A DNA stretch of 64,000 nucleotides from Rhodanobacter sp. LX-99. Its GTDB lineage: Bacteria; Pseudomonadota; Gammaproteobacteria; Xanthomonadales; Rhodanobacteraceae. The translations under genes and the position numbers were made by a program. The notes below the pieces were generated by a model. That model was not told where the DNA came from. It did not search any database and saw nothing but the letters and a program-made list of their open reading frames with translations. Position 1 is the first letter of the stretch; every line of letters starts with the position of its first letter. The stretch spans positions 1,798,001-1,862,000 of the forward strand of contig NZ_JAHFVL010000001.1 in NCBI RefSeq assembly GCF_018599185.1, in the 5' to 3' direction. Positions 1 through 8,903 of the stretch are shown piece by piece.

Positions 1-1004
1 TTCGGCGGCAGTTTCAGTTCCTGAGCGGTGGCGGCGAGGAAGTGCCGGGCCAGCAGCGGGATGTCGCTGCGGCGCGTGCGCAGCGGCGGCAGCTCGATGC
101 GCACCACGTCGAGGCGGTGCATCAGATCGGCGCGGAACGCTCCGGCGGCGACGCGCATGGCCAGGTCCTGGTGGGTGGCGGCGACGATGCGCACGTTGCA
201 GCGGATCAGCTCGCGCCCGCCCACGCGGTAGAACTCGCCGCCGGCCAGCACGCGCAGCAGGCGCGTCTGCAGCGCCAGCGGCATGTCGCCGATTTCGTCG
301 AGGAACAGCGTGCCGCCCTCGGCCTGCTCGAAGCGGCCGGCGACGCGGCGGGTGGCGCCGGTGAACGCGCCGGCCTCGTGGCCGAACAGTTCGCTCTCCA
401 GCAGCTCGCTGGGGATCGCCGCGGTGTTCAGCGCCACGAAGGGTTGGCCGCGGCGCGCGCTTTCCTCGTGCAGCGCGCGCGCCACCAGTTCCTTGCCGGT
501 ACCGGTCTCGCCGGTGACCAGCACGTTGAGGTCGCTGGCGGCGACGCGGCCGATCAGCCGGAACACCTCGCGCATCGGCGCGCTCTCGCCGAGCAACGCA
601 TGGTTCGGCGCGATCGCGTGGCCGGCAGCCACCGTCGGCGCGGCCGCGCTGGCCAGCGCGCGCTGCACCGCCGCCACCGCCTGGTCGAGGTCGAACGGCT
701 TGGCCAGGTAGTCGACGGCGCCAAGGCGATACGCCGCCGCCGCGGTGGCCACGTCGGTGTACGCGCTCATCACGATCACCGGGCCGATGCCCTGCGCCTG
801 CAGCTCGCCAAGCAGGCCCAGCCCGTCCTCGCCCGGCATGCGCACGTCGGTGAGCAGCAGCGCGGGGCGCGCTTCGCGCAGTGCCGCGCGCACGCCCGCC
901 ACCGCATCGAACTCGCGCACCGCGAGCCCGGCATCGCGCAGCGCCTCGGCCAGCACGAAGCGCACGCCGCGGTCGTCGTCGACGATCCAGATTTCTTCAG
1001 TCAT
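1..1004 (-). CDS. ntrC: NtrC nitrogen response regulator, cut by window edge
   Basis: Sigma-54-dependent activator of nitrogen-assimilation promoters. 334 N-terminal residues are visible. The receiver domain has acidic residues D9-D11 and the phospho-acceptor D53 in LLTDVRMPG. The AAA+ domain begins near residue 135 with Walker A GETGTGKE, and the sigma-54 contact loop GAFTGA follows. The DNA-binding C-terminus lies beyond position 1. The start ATG at 1004 overlaps the ntrB stop by 8 nt, so the two are translationally coupled. Targets are probably the sigma-54 promoters before glnA and the TorF-glnK-amtB operon in this same window. Identification is secure from domain order and pairing with NtrB. 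Confidence 0.95.
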   Translation of the reverse strand, partial: MTEEIWIVDDDRGVRFVLAEALRDAGLAVREFDAVAGVRAALREARPALLLTDVRMPGEDGLGLLGELQAQGIGPVIVMSAYTDVATAAAAYRLGAVDYLAKPFDLDQAVAAVQRALASAAAPTVAAGHAIAPNHALLGESAPMREVFRLIGRVAASDLNVLVTGETGTGKELVARALHEESARRGQPFVALNTAAIPSELLESELFGHEAGAFTGATRRVAGRFEQAEGGTLFLDEIGDMPLALQTRLLRVLAGGEFYRVGGRELIRCNVRIVAATHQDLAMRVAAGAFRADLMHRLDVVRIELPPLRTRRSDIPLLARHFLAATAQELKLPP

Positions 1005-2007
1005 GCGCGCGCTCCAGTGGCAGGTACAGCGAGAACACCGTGTGGCCGGAGCGGCTGGTGTAGCGCAGCTCGCCGCCGTGTTCGTGCGCGATCTCGCGCG
1101 ACAGCGCCAGGCCGAGGCCGCTGCCGTCGGCGCGGCCGGAAACCAGCGGCTGGAACAGCGTGTCGCGCAGCGCCACGGGCACGCCGGCGCCATCGTCGAT
1201 CACGTCCACCCGCAGCGCCATGCGCAGCATCCGCTCGCCGACGCGCGCGCCGTGCTCGACCCGCGTGCGCAAGGTGAGCGTGCACGCGCCGGCTTCCAGC
1301 GCGTTGCGCGCCAGGTTCAGCAGCACCTGCTGCAGCCGGTCCGCGTCGCCGTGCAGGTCGGGCACGCTGGGGTCGTAGTCGTGATGCAGCTGCGGCGGCG
1401 CGGGTTCGGCCAGCAGCAGGTCGCACAGCCGTTCCAGCAGGCGATGGATGTTGACCGGGCCGAGCTGCGGCGCGCCGTCGTGATGCAGCAGGCGGTTCGC
1501 CAGCGCACCGAGCCGGTCGGCCTCGCCGATGATCATCCCGGCCAGCGCCTGCAGGTCTTCGTTGTCGACCCGCCGCTGCAGCAATTGCGCCGCACCGCGC
1601 AGGCCGGCCAGCGGGTTCTTCACCTCGTGCGCGAAGCCGCGCAGGGTGGCCGACAGCGGCGAGGCGGCCGACGGCAGCTCGGCCAGCACGTGCACTTCCA
1701 GCAGCAGGCCATCGCCGAACGGCTGCAGCGCGATGTCCGCGCTGATCTCGCGGCCATCGGCCGCGGCCAGCGCCACCCCGCGCCAGTGCGCCGGCCGCTG
1801 CTCCGCCAGCACCTTCGCCGCCTGTGCCATGCCCTCGTCCGCGCCGTCCAGCAGCAGCCCCAGCGGCTGCCCCGCCACGCTGCGGAAACCCAGCTCCAGG
1901 CATTCGACCAGGGCGGGATTGAGCCAGCGCAGACGCAGGTCCGCGTCGACCAGGGCCAGCCCGGTCGCCATCTGCTCCGCCCACGTCCGCCACGCCAGGT
2001 CACTCAT
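997..2007 (-). CDS. ntrB: NtrB nitrogen sensor histidine kinase
   Basis: Soluble histidine kinase/phosphatase that sets NtrC phosphorylation according to PII signalling. 336 residues, no membrane segment. An N-terminal PAS-like domain covers roughly residues 5-110. The H-box FAHEVKNPLAG follows with phospho-acceptor H127. The N-box LLNLARNALEAG, G1 box DDGAGVP and G2 box GSGLGLALSREIA complete the ATPase. The length and the direct overlap with ntrC match the usual ntrBC operon. Here glnA is about 42 kb away rather than immediately upstream as in enteric bacteria. NtrC-like half-sites overlap its start codon, which suggests autoregulation. Confidence 0.95.
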   Translation of the reverse strand: MSDLAWRTWAEQMATGLALVDADLRLRWLNPALVECLELGFRSVAGQPLGLLLDGADEGMAQAAKVLAEQRPAHWRGVALAAADGREISADIALQPFGDGLLLEVHVLAELPSAASPLSATLRGFAHEVKNPLAGLRGAAQLLQRRVDNEDLQALAGMIIGEADRLGALANRLLHHDGAPQLGPVNIHRLLERLCDLLLAEPAPPQLHHDYDPSVPDLHGDADRLQQVLLNLARNALEAGACTLTLRTRVEHGARVGERMLRMALRVDVIDDGAGVPVALRDTLFQPLVSGRADGSGLGLALSREIAHEHGGELRYTSRSGHTVFSLYLPLERAHD

Positions 2008-2042
2008 TGCACCATCATGGACAATGTCTCGTCTTGGTGCAA
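2006..2042. promoter_or_regulatory. Putative NtrC binding half-sites over ntrB start
   Basis: TTGCACC at 2007-2013 and its inverse GGTGCAA at 2036-2042 face each other. The block ATTGCACCATCATGGA (2006-2021) also occurs upstream of glnA at 45079-45094. GCACCATCATGG resembles the left part of the GCAC-N7-GTGC NtrC site. Because it overlaps the ntrB start codon, NtrC binding here would be expected to repress ntrBC. The role is inferred; the repeat itself is seen directly. Confidence 0.55.
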
Positions 2043-2073
2043 ATCGAGCTTCGGCCGGAGGGCCGGCGGCGTT

Positions 2074-3819
2074 CTATTCGCCGCGCCCCGATGAACCCGC
2101 CGCCGCGGCGCGGGCCGGTCTTGCGGCCACCGTGGCAGTAAGGTCCGAGCCGATGGTCAGGCACTGATCGGCGATCGCCGCCACGCCGGGCCGGTGCGAG
2201 ACGGCGATCAGGATGGTCTGCGGCAGGCGGCGCCTGATCGTCGCGAGAACCGCGGTCTCGGAAGCGGCGTCGAGCGCGCTGGTGGCTTCGTCCAGCACGG
2301 CCAGGAACGGCCGGCGCAGGATGACCTGGGCCAGCAGCAGCCGCTGCAGTTCGCCGCCGGAAAGCCGGCTCGACGCACTGTGCAGCGCGGTGTCGAGCCC
2401 GTGCGGCGAGTCGGCCAGCCGCTTGTCGAGGCCGACGTCGGCCAAAGCGCTGCGCAACATCGCGTCGGTGGCGTCGGGCGCCGCCCACAGCAGGCATTCG
2501 CGCACGGAGTGCTGCCACGGCCGCACGTTCTGGCTGACGTAGGCGCCATGGCGCACCAGCTCGCGGTACGCGTCGAAATCGATCGGCTGTCCGTCGCGGC
2601 GCGCCACGAAAACCTCGGGCGCCATCATGCCGGCCAGCACGTCGACCAGGCTGCTCTTGCCGATGCCGGAGTCACCGCAGATCAGGGTCAGTTCGCCGGG
2701 CAGCAGCACCAGCTCGCCGACCTCGAGCCCGCAGGGCGGCGGCGTCAGCCGCATCCGCTCGATGCGCAGCGCGGCGCCTGAAGCGCTAGCGTCCGATGGC
2801 GCCGCGGACGGGCGCACCGGCGCCAGGCTCACGTAGCGCTGCCACAGCTCGAAGGCCGGCGCGGCCGAACGCAGTTGCTGGAAGCTCTGCCGCGTGGTCA
2901 CCAGGTAGGGCAGCAGGCGTCCGAGCAGCAGGCACACCGCGATCAGCGCGGACTGCTCGACCCCGTGCCAGCGGTGCGCGAGCACGAACAGCGCGGCGAT
3001 ACCCGCCGCCGCCAGCAGTTCGAGCATCAGCCGTCCGGACGCCACCAGCTCCAGCTGGCGCCGGTAGCCGTGGCACAGCCGCTCGGAGATGGCGCCGTAG
3101 CTCGCCTTCTCCGCCGCCTCGCGCTCGAACGAGCGGACGTGGCGCAGGCGCCGCGGGAAATCCTCGCTGTGCCAGAACAGCCGGGTCATGTCGACGACGT
3201 ACTGGCGAGCGACCAGCGACTGCTCGCGGCCGTAGGCGCGCGATGCCAGCAAGCCGAGGCCCATCAGCACCGGCGCCGCCAGCATCAGCGGCGGCGACAC
3301 CCAGAACGCGAAACCCAGGCTGACGGCAGCACTGACGCCGGCGATCAGCAGTTGCTGCAGGGCGCTGAAGCCCTGCACGATGAGCTCGACGTTGTGGGTG
3401 AGGACGTTGGCGATTTCTGCGGATGTCGCATCCGCCAGCGAGGTCAACGGCGCGTCGATCAGGCGCGCATGCACCGCGCGGCGCAGGTGCATGCCGTAGC
3501 GGCCGACCAGGCGAGCGCCCAGCCGCGCCGCCTGCCAGCGCAACAAGGCGAAGGCGCCGGTCGCGGCCGCGAAGATGGCGGCCTGCATCTCCACGCTGCG
3601 GCGCGGGTCGAGCAGCGCGCCGCCGAACGGCAGCGTCTGCCCAGGCTGCACCAGCGGCACCAGCAGCAGGGCCGCGAGGCTGCCGGCGAAAGCCGCGCCC
3701 AGCGACAGCACGACGTACGCGACCGTTTCCACCCGCTCGATGCCGGTGAGCGTGCGCGCCAGCGAACGCAGCAGATCCCGCGGCCGATCGTGCGCCCGCA
3801 GCGACTCAGCCGGCGTCAT
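2074..3819 (-). CDS. ABC exporter, fused permease and ATPase
   Basis: Half-transporter of 581 residues with an N-terminal six-helix membrane domain (about residues 30-320) and a C-terminal nucleotide-binding domain. Walker A GDSGIGKSS is near 382-390, the Q-loop in YVSQN near 430, the signature LSGGEL near 486-491, Walker B FLAVLDE near 505-511 and the H-loop in AVSHRP near 543. All catalytic elements look intact. It resembles small peptide or siderophore-peptide exporters; the substrate cannot be told. The ATG at 3819 is used because the upstream in-frame start would be TTG. An ECF-type promoter lies about 100 bp upstream, shared in sequence with the neighbouring HprK-like and radical SAM genes, so export of their product is possible but unproven. 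Confidence 0.85.
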   Translation of the reverse strand: MTPAESLRAHDRPRDLLRSLARTLTGIERVETVAYVVLSLGAAFAGSLAALLLVPLVQPGQTLPFGGALLDPRRSVEMQAAIFAAATGAFALLRWQAARLGARLVGRYGMHLRRAVHARLIDAPLTSLADATSAEIANVLTHNVELIVQGFSALQQLLIAGVSAAVSLGFAFWVSPPLMLAAPVLMGLGLLASRAYGREQSLVARQYVVDMTRLFWHSEDFPRRLRHVRSFEREAAEKASYGAISERLCHGYRRQLELVASGRLMLELLAAAGIAALFVLAHRWHGVEQSALIAVCLLLGRLLPYLVTTRQSFQQLRSAAPAFELWQRYVSLAPVRPSAAPSDASASGAALRIERMRLTPPPCGLEVGELVLLPGELTLICGDSGIGKSSLVDVLAGMMAPEVFVARRDGQPIDFDAYRELVRHGAYVSQNVRPWQHSVRECLLWAAPDATDAMLRSALADVGLDKRLADSPHGLDTALHSASSRLSGGELQRLLLAQVILRRPFLAVLDEATSALDAASETAVLATIRRRLPQTILIAVSHRPGVAAIADQCLTIGSDLTATVAARPARAAAAGSSGRGE

Positions 3820-3921
3820 GGCGGGTCCGCGTTGTCGACCGGCCAACGCGGCCGCGGCTTCGACGTACTGCGTGGCGGTTCAGGGCAACACCTCTCCGGG
3901 CCGGAATTCCCACGTCGGTAG

Positions 3922-3947
3922 GTGCGGCCCGCAGAGGAAAAGGTTGC
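3922..3947 (-). promoter_or_regulatory. ECF-type promoter before ABC exporter
   Basis: On the minus strand GCAACCTTT (3947-3939) is followed after 11 bp by CCGCACCTAC (box 3927-3922 and beyond). Spacing equals that of six other sites in the window. The sequence is seen directly; assignment to the ECF sigma factor encoded at 31868 is inferred. Confidence 0.65.
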
Positions 3948-4008
3948 GGCAGGCCCGGTCGCGGCGGGCCGTCCGTGGTCCGCACGCGCCAGGGCGCTTC
4001 ACACCCCG

Positions 4009-4620
4009 CTAGGGGGTCTTGCCCGCCTGCATGCGCTGCACGATGGCCAGCGATTCTTCCACGTGCTGGTCGGGCCGGAGGTGATCGGTCTCGGACGACA
4101 GCGTGGCGACGATCCTGCCGTCGCCGGCGATCACGAAGGTCGTGCGCGGGATGAACACGTGGTCGATCGCCACGCCGCGCACGTCCTTCATGCCCGGCTT
4201 CGCCGCGACCGTCTCGAGGTCATAGGAACCCGCGACCTTGCCGTCGGCATCGGAGGCGACCGGGAATTTCCCGGCACAGTACTTCGGATCCGACGAAAAC
4301 GCGTCGAGCCGCTCGATGCTGTCGGCCGATACGCCGATGATGGTGGCGCCGGCCGCATCGAACTTGGCCTTCCTGGTCGCGAAGGTGTGCGCTTCGAGAT
4401 CGCAGCCGCCGGTGAAAGCCGACGGGTAGAAATACACCACGACTGGCCCTTTCTTCAGCGCCTCCCCGAGGGAAAAGGTGAAGTGCTTGCCGGCCAGGCT
4501 GGCCTCGGCGGTGAAGTCGGGTGCCGTGGCACCCGTTTTGAGCGCGGCAAGGGCCGGCATCGCCAAAGCCAGCGTCACCAGCGCGCCCGCCGCAACCGCT
4601 CCCACAAGACGTTTTTTCAT
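4009..4620 (-). CDS. Exported peroxiredoxin (AhpC/TSA, PrxQ-like)
   Basis: Thiol peroxidase predicted to act in the periplasm. 203 residues from the chosen ATG at 4620. The start has GAGGG eight bases upstream and gives a clean signal peptide (MKKRLVGAVAAGAL, cleavage near ALA). The mature part shows the thioredoxin-fold start TAPDFTAEA and the peroxidatic motif PSAFTGGC with Cys near residue 73, the P-x3-T-x2-C pattern of peroxiredoxins. A second Cys in PKYCAGKF may resolve the disulfide. An ATG six bases upstream (4626) is less well placed for ribosome binding. It lies between the ABC exporter and the HprK-like gene on the same strand, and may be co-transcribed with the latter. Confidence 0.85.
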   Translation of the reverse strand: MKKRLVGAVAAGALVTLALAMPALAALKTGATAPDFTAEASLAGKHFTFSLGEALKKGPVVVYFYPSAFTGGCDLEAHTFATRKAKFDAAGATIIGVSADSIERLDAFSSDPKYCAGKFPVASDADGKVAGSYDLETVAAKPGMKDVRGVAIDHVFIPRTTFVIAGDGRIVATLSSETDHLRPDQHVEESLAIVQRMQAGKTP

Positions 4621-4798
4621 TTCCATGACCCTCGTGAAGGGCATCGGCACGGCACGGAACACCTCCGCGCTTCGGTCGTTGCCCGTTGAACATCGAACTG
4701 CCCAGGTACGCCCGGCAAGCTACTCCCAAGTGCTTCGCCGCACACATGCCCATCGTTACCTCTCCGGCGCGGGGTGGCAGCAAATGCGGCCGGCGACC

Positions 4799-5821
4799 TC
4801 AGCCGAGCAGTCGGCGCAAGGCCTCGACGGCGTCCCGCGGATGGCGCCCGCGGCGCAGCTGGTGGGCGCCGATCTGCTCCATCCGCTGCTGGAAGGGATG
4901 CCAGCCCGGCTGCCCGGACGCGTAGGGTTGGTCGGCGCACAGCCTTGCGGCGATCTCGTCCGCGGGGACGGAACCCAGCAGCACGTCGGGATCGTCGGCC
5001 GCCTGGCTGGAAACGAAGACCACGCCGGCCAGTTCCAGCGGCGCCGACGCGAGCCGGCCGTGGCCCTGGCGCAGATCGGCCTCGAATTTCTCGACGCCGC
5101 TGCGGCGGCGGATGCGCGGCGCCTCGCCGATCCAGCGGCGGACCTCCCCGTCGTCGACGAAGCGCAGCGCATCGGCCTGCACGTGCACGTAATTGGCGAC
5201 GCCGGTGGCGAGCAGGCTTTCCGGCTGCACGAAGACCGCGTCTTCGGCGAGAAAGTCCAGGCCCTGCAGCAGGCTGTGCAAGGCAACGGTCGACTTGCCC
5301 GAACCGCTGCCCCCCAGCAGCAGGATGCCGCGCCCCTCTCGGCCCACGCAGGCGCCGTGCAGCGGCACCAGGCCCAGCCCGCGCGTGGCCAGGGTGAACA
5401 CGGCGAATTCGATGAGTTCGTAGCGCAGGTGGTAGGGACGATCGAGCATGTCCTCGGAAGCCACCACCAGGGCCTGGCGCTGCGCGGGGGCCAGCACCAC
5501 GTAGTTCGACGCGTCCATCACGCCGCAGAGCAGGCCGGCGCCGGACTGCATCTGCACCGGCGGCGGCTCGGCGGCAGGCGGCGACGCGCGGCGCGGCAGC
5601 AGGCGCAGCTCGATGCGGAACTCCGGCGCGGCCGGCGGCAGGCGGTGCGGCGGCAGGCCGGCGTAGGCAGCATCGACCAGGTCCAGCAGCGCCGCGCTGG
5701 CGCTTTCGAAGTGGAAACATCCGCCCATGATCTGCCGGCACAGCGAAGCGTGCCGGCGCGAGTGTTCGCCAAACGGATCGGAAACGGCGGCTTGGGCACC
5801 GTGGTGTGGGTTCAGGGTCAT
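4799..5821 (-). CDS. HprK-related kinase (HprK_rel_A-like)
   Basis: Protein of 340 residues whose C-terminal half resembles the P-loop kinase domain of HPr kinase/phosphorylase. It has the conserved LHGA near residue 155, Walker A GGSGSGKST at 170-178, and the LAEDAVFV stretch where HprK-type proteins bind their substrate. The N-terminal half is unlike true HprK. No HPr or PTS gene is nearby. Such kinases are known in cassettes with a PF14907 nucleotidyltransferase and a PqqD-like protein; the nucleotidyltransferase is present at 7567, but no PqqD-like ORF is seen. The substrate is unknown. An ECF-type promoter lies 70 bp upstream, divergent from the one serving the radical SAM operon. Confidence 0.75.
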   Translation of the reverse strand: MTLNPHHGAQAAVSDPFGEHSRRHASLCRQIMGGCFHFESASAALLDLVDAAYAGLPPHRLPPAAPEFRIELRLLPRRASPPAAEPPPVQMQSGAGLLCGVMDASNYVVLAPAQRQALVVASEDMLDRPYHLRYELIEFAVFTLATRGLGLVPLHGACVGREGRGILLLGGSGSGKSTVALHSLLQGLDFLAEDAVFVQPESLLATGVANYVHVQADALRFVDDGEVRRWIGEAPRIRRRSGVEKFEADLRQGHGRLASAPLELAGVVFVSSQAADDPDVLLGSVPADEIAARLCADQPYASGQPGWHPFQQRMEQIGAHQLRRGRHPRDAVEALRRLLG

Positions 5822-5891
5822 CGTCGCCGATCGCGGGTTTCAACCGTGGTGGATGGCATCGCGCCGCGCAGTGCGAACACGCTGGCCGGTG

Positions 5892-5917
5892 AGTGCGGCT
5901 TCGGCGGACAAAGGTTG
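5892..5917 (-). promoter_or_regulatory. ECF-type promoter before HprK-related kinase
   Basis: On the minus strand TCAACCTTT (5917-5909), 11 bp, then CCGCACTCAC. Same spacing as the other family members. It drives toward the kinase start at 5821 with a leader of about 65 nt. Confidence 0.65.
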
Positions 5918-5960
5918 AACCGGGCAGCTGCCCGCGGCCCGAATATTTTTGCCGCGCGAG

Positions 5961-5986
5961 GCAACCGAAGGCCCGCGCCGGGGCAC
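5961..5986 (+). promoter_or_regulatory. ECF-type promoter before radical SAM operon
   Basis: GCAACCGAA at 5961-5969, 11 bp, then GGGCACTTAC from 5981. The first six bases and the second box match the other sites; the TTT of the first box is replaced by GAA. It would serve 6081-10458 and is arranged divergently with the promoter at 5892-5917. Confidence 0.55.
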
Positions 5987-6080
5987 TTACGTCCAGGCAG
6001 CGTCGAACGACGGCGCCCACGTGCCGGCCGTGCGCCGGCGCGCGGCCTGCCCCCATGGCTACGATCGAGGCTACTGCGAG

Positions 6081-7559
6081 ATGCTGAGGATTCACGTCGG
6101 CCACTCCTACTTCCTGCGGTTCGACCCGAAACAGTGGGAGCGCGGCAAGCCGTATCCCCCGCTCGCCACGATCCAGGTCGCCGCGCTGCTGCGGCAGATG
6201 GGGCATGCGGTCAGCCTGTTCGACGCGATGCTCGCCGATGGCGTCGAGGACTTCGAATCCTCCCTGCAAACCACCCGGCCGGACGTGGTGGTGCTGTACG
6301 AGGACAACTTCAATTTCCTGACCAAGATGTGCCTCGGTCGCATGCGCGAGGCGGCCTGCCGGATGATCGCCGCGGCGCGCGCCGGCGGCGCCCGGGTGAT
6401 CGTCGCCGGCTCCGACGCTTCCGACCACCCGGACGCCTTCCTTGCCGCGGGCGCGCACGCCGTGCTGGTCGGCGAAGGCATCGCCGCGCTGGCCGAGCTG
6501 ATCGGTCGGCTGCAGCGGAATCCGCAGGCCGACGACGACGGCTGGACGGCCGGCCTCGGCGGCGTCGCCACCCTGGTCGACGGGCAGACGCAGCTGACCC
6601 GGCTCGGCGCGCTGCCGCCGGACCCGCGGCTGGTCGGCCACCCCGCCTGGGACCTGGTCAACATCGAACGCTACCGCGCGATGTGGCACGAGCGGCACGG
6701 CTACTTCAGCCTCAACATGGCGGCGTCGCGCGGCTGTCCGTTCCGCTGCAACTGGTGCGCCAAGCCGATCTGGGGCAACCACTATAACCAGCGCAGCGCC
6801 GAGGACGTGGCCGCGGAGATGAGCTACCTGAAACGGACGTTCCAGCCGGACCACATCTGGCTGGCGGACGACATCTTCGGCTTCCGCGTCGACTGGGTGG
6901 CGCAGTTCGCCGCGCACCTGCACGCCGCCGACGGGCCGGTGCCGTTCACCATCCAGACCCGCGCCGACCTGATCAGCGAGCGCATGGCCGCCGCACTCGG
7001 CGAGGCCGGCTGCGCGGAAGCGTGGATCGGCGCGGAGAGCGGCAGCCAGCGCGTGCTGGACGCGATGAACAAGGGCACCAAGGTCGCCGACCTCGTCACC
7101 GCCCGCGCGCGCCTGGGCGAACACGGCATCCGCGTGGGCTTCTTCATCCAGCTGGGTTATCTCGGCGAGCAGCTGGACGACCTGCTGGCGACCCGCGAGC
7201 TGATCGCGCAGGCCGCGCCGGACGATATCGGCGTGAGCGTGTCCTACCCGCTGCCGGGCACGAAGTTCTACGAGCAGGTCAAGGCCCAGCTGGGCCCGAA
7301 GACGCACTGGCAGGACAGCGGCGACCTGGCCATGATGTTCCGCGGCGCCTACGACTCGGACTTCTACCGCCGCGTGCGCGACCTGCTGCACGAGCAGGTC
7401 GCCATCCAGCAGGCCGAACCCGCCGAACGGGAGGAACGCCACACCGTACTCGACGCGCAATGGGCGGCGCTGATCGCCCGCGAAGGCGCGCACCGCAACC
7501 GGAACGCCACGTCGCTGCCGCCCGTGCCGACGCGGCACATCGCCCTGCCGCTGTATTGA
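6081..7559 (+). CDS. B12-binding-type radical SAM protein
   Basis: 492 residues. The N-terminal third has a Rossmann-like fold typical of cobalamin-binding domains (IQVAALLRQMGHAVSLFDA, VVVLYEDNF) but lacks the DxHxxG base-off histidine motif. The radical SAM domain has the cluster motif CPFRCNWC with Cys at about residues 219, 223 and 226, and the strand GAESGSQRVLDAMNKG common to this superfamily. Members with this layout perform methylations or rearrangements on peptides, lipids or sugars; the reaction here is unknown. The ATG at 6081 is preferred, since longer forms add a Pro/Arg-rich stretch with no homology look. It is followed after 7 nt by the nucleotidyltransferase gene, so the two are an operon. 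Confidence 0.85.
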   Translation: MLRIHVGHSYFLRFDPKQWERGKPYPPLATIQVAALLRQMGHAVSLFDAMLADGVEDFESSLQTTRPDVVVLYEDNFNFLTKMCLGRMREAACRMIAAARAGGARVIVAGSDASDHPDAFLAAGAHAVLVGEGIAALAELIGRLQRNPQADDDGWTAGLGGVATLVDGQTQLTRLGALPPDPRLVGHPAWDLVNIERYRAMWHERHGYFSLNMAASRGCPFRCNWCAKPIWGNHYNQRSAEDVAAEMSYLKRTFQPDHIWLADDIFGFRVDWVAQFAAHLHAADGPVPFTIQTRADLISERMAAALGEAGCAEAWIGAESGSQRVLDAMNKGTKVADLVTARARLGEHGIRVGFFIQLGYLGEQLDDLLATRELIAQAAPDDIGVSVSYPLPGTKFYEQVKAQLGPKTHWQDSGDLAMMFRGAYDSDFYRRVRDLLHEQVAIQQAEPAEREERHTVLDAQWAALIAREGAHRNRNATSLPPVPTRHIALPLY

Positions 7560-7566
7560 GCGCGCC

Positions 7567-8811
7567 ATGCTGCCGCCACTCAGGATCGTCCGGCATGGCC
7601 TGCGCCGCATCACCGAGGCGTTCGCCGCGGAACTGGCCGGGCCGGGCCGCGCCACGCCGGCGTGGAGCGAACTGGAATGGCGGCTGGCCACCGCCGTCGC
7701 CGTCGCGCACGGCGTGTCGCCGCTGCTGTGCCACTGCTGCGCGTGGAAGCACGAGTCCTGGCGGCGCTTCCTGGAAAGCCAGCGCGACCACGTCGAGCTG
7801 CGCCACCAGCGCATCGCCGCGCTGCTGCAGCAGATCGACGCCGGCGCCCGCGCCGGCGGGCTGGCGGTGGTGCCGCTGAAGGGTTCGGCGCTGCACGCGC
7901 TGGGCATCTACACGCCGGGCGAGCGGCCGATGGCCGACATCGACCTGCTGGTGCGCGAGGACGATGCCGCCGCGGCGATCAAACTGCTGCTGCAGCTCGG
8001 CTACGTGGAGTCGTTCGCGCAATGGAAACACCGGGTGTTCAAGCCGGCCACCGGCCAGCCATTCGCCGGGCTGGGCGAACATCGCGACACGCCGGTCAAC
8101 ATCGAGCTGCATACAGGCATCCGCGAACGGCTGCCCGTATCCATGGCCGACATCACCGCGCGGATTTATCCGCGCACGCCGCGGCCCGGCCTGAATCCCT
8201 ATCCATCGAACGGCGCGCTGATGAGCCACCTGCTGCTGCACGCGGCGGGCAACATGTGCGGACGCAGCCTGCGCCTGCTGCACCTGCACGACATCGCGCG
8301 GCTGGCTATGCGGCTGTCCGCCAGCGACTGGGAGGTGTTGTGGGCCGACGCCGGCGCGCCGCCGTGGTGGGCGCTGCCGCCGCTGCGGCTGGCCGCCTGC
8401 CACTACCCGGAAGCTATCCCCGCCGCCGTGCTGGCCCGGCTCGAACGCGACTGCCCGCTGCTGCTGCGAGCAATCTCGCGCCGGCAAAGCCTGACCCGCG
8501 TGTCGTGCTCGGAACTGTGGCTGCACGCGTTCGCCGGGATCGAATGGTCGCGCTCCCTCGGCGAAGCCGGGCGTTACCTCAGGAATCGCGCGAGCCCCCC
8601 GGACGAAGCGCGCAGGGAGCGCGCCGACATGGCGCGCACCCAGCTCTGGCTGCAGGGACAGGGCTGGGTCACCTCGCCGCATCGGCGGCGTGTGCTGACC
8701 TGGCTCACCCGGCCGGTACCGCGGATGGACATCATGTACGCGGTGCGCGCGGCACTGGAGCCGCTCGCTCCCGAGACGAGCGAGAAGCTCACCCTGGTCG
8801 TTTCGCGATAG
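7567..8811 (+). CDS. Nucleotidyltransferase family protein (PF14907-like)
   Basis: 414-residue protein with a nucleotidyltransferase-like core: PLKGSALHALG followed by the metal-binding pair in MADIDLLV (D124, D126). The later part is alpha-helical with conserved HLLLHAAG and LHDIARL patterns. This matches the NTP_transf_5 family, often next to HprK-related kinases and asparagine synthase or radical SAM genes in envelope and RiPP loci. The substrate is unknown. It sits directly after the radical SAM gene and about 90 nt before a methyltransferase. The family call rests on motif pattern; enzymatic activity is not established for most members. Confidence 0.75.
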   Translation: MLPPLRIVRHGLRRITEAFAAELAGPGRATPAWSELEWRLATAVAVAHGVSPLLCHCCAWKHESWRRFLESQRDHVELRHQRIAALLQQIDAGARAGGLAVVPLKGSALHALGIYTPGERPMADIDLLVREDDAAAAIKLLLQLGYVESFAQWKHRVFKPATGQPFAGLGEHRDTPVNIELHTGIRERLPVSMADITARIYPRTPRPGLNPYPSNGALMSHLLLHAAGNMCGRSLRLLHLHDIARLAMRLSASDWEVLWADAGAPPWWALPPLRLAACHYPEAIPAAVLARLERDCPLLLRAISRRQSLTRVSCSELWLHAFAGIEWSRSLGEAGRYLRNRASPPDEARRERADMARTQLWLQGQGWVTSPHRRRVLTWLTRPVPRMDIMYAVRAALEPLAPETSEKLTLVVSR

Positions 8812-8903
8812 GGTCTGGAGTTCGTGCAGTCGAGTGGTGCGCCGACGCCGGGCTGCGGCGACAGGGCATCGGGCAACGGGTTCGTCAGCGAGGTAGTGAC
8901 GAC

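Noticed and set aside
4220..4753. Minus-strand ATG at 4753 with a strong GAGAGG ribosome-binding site after the HprK-like gene
   Set aside because: The frame soon overlaps the peroxiredoxin gene out of frame and gives a Gly/Arg-rich shadow; too long and unlike a RiPP precursor. Kept only as a weak alternative.
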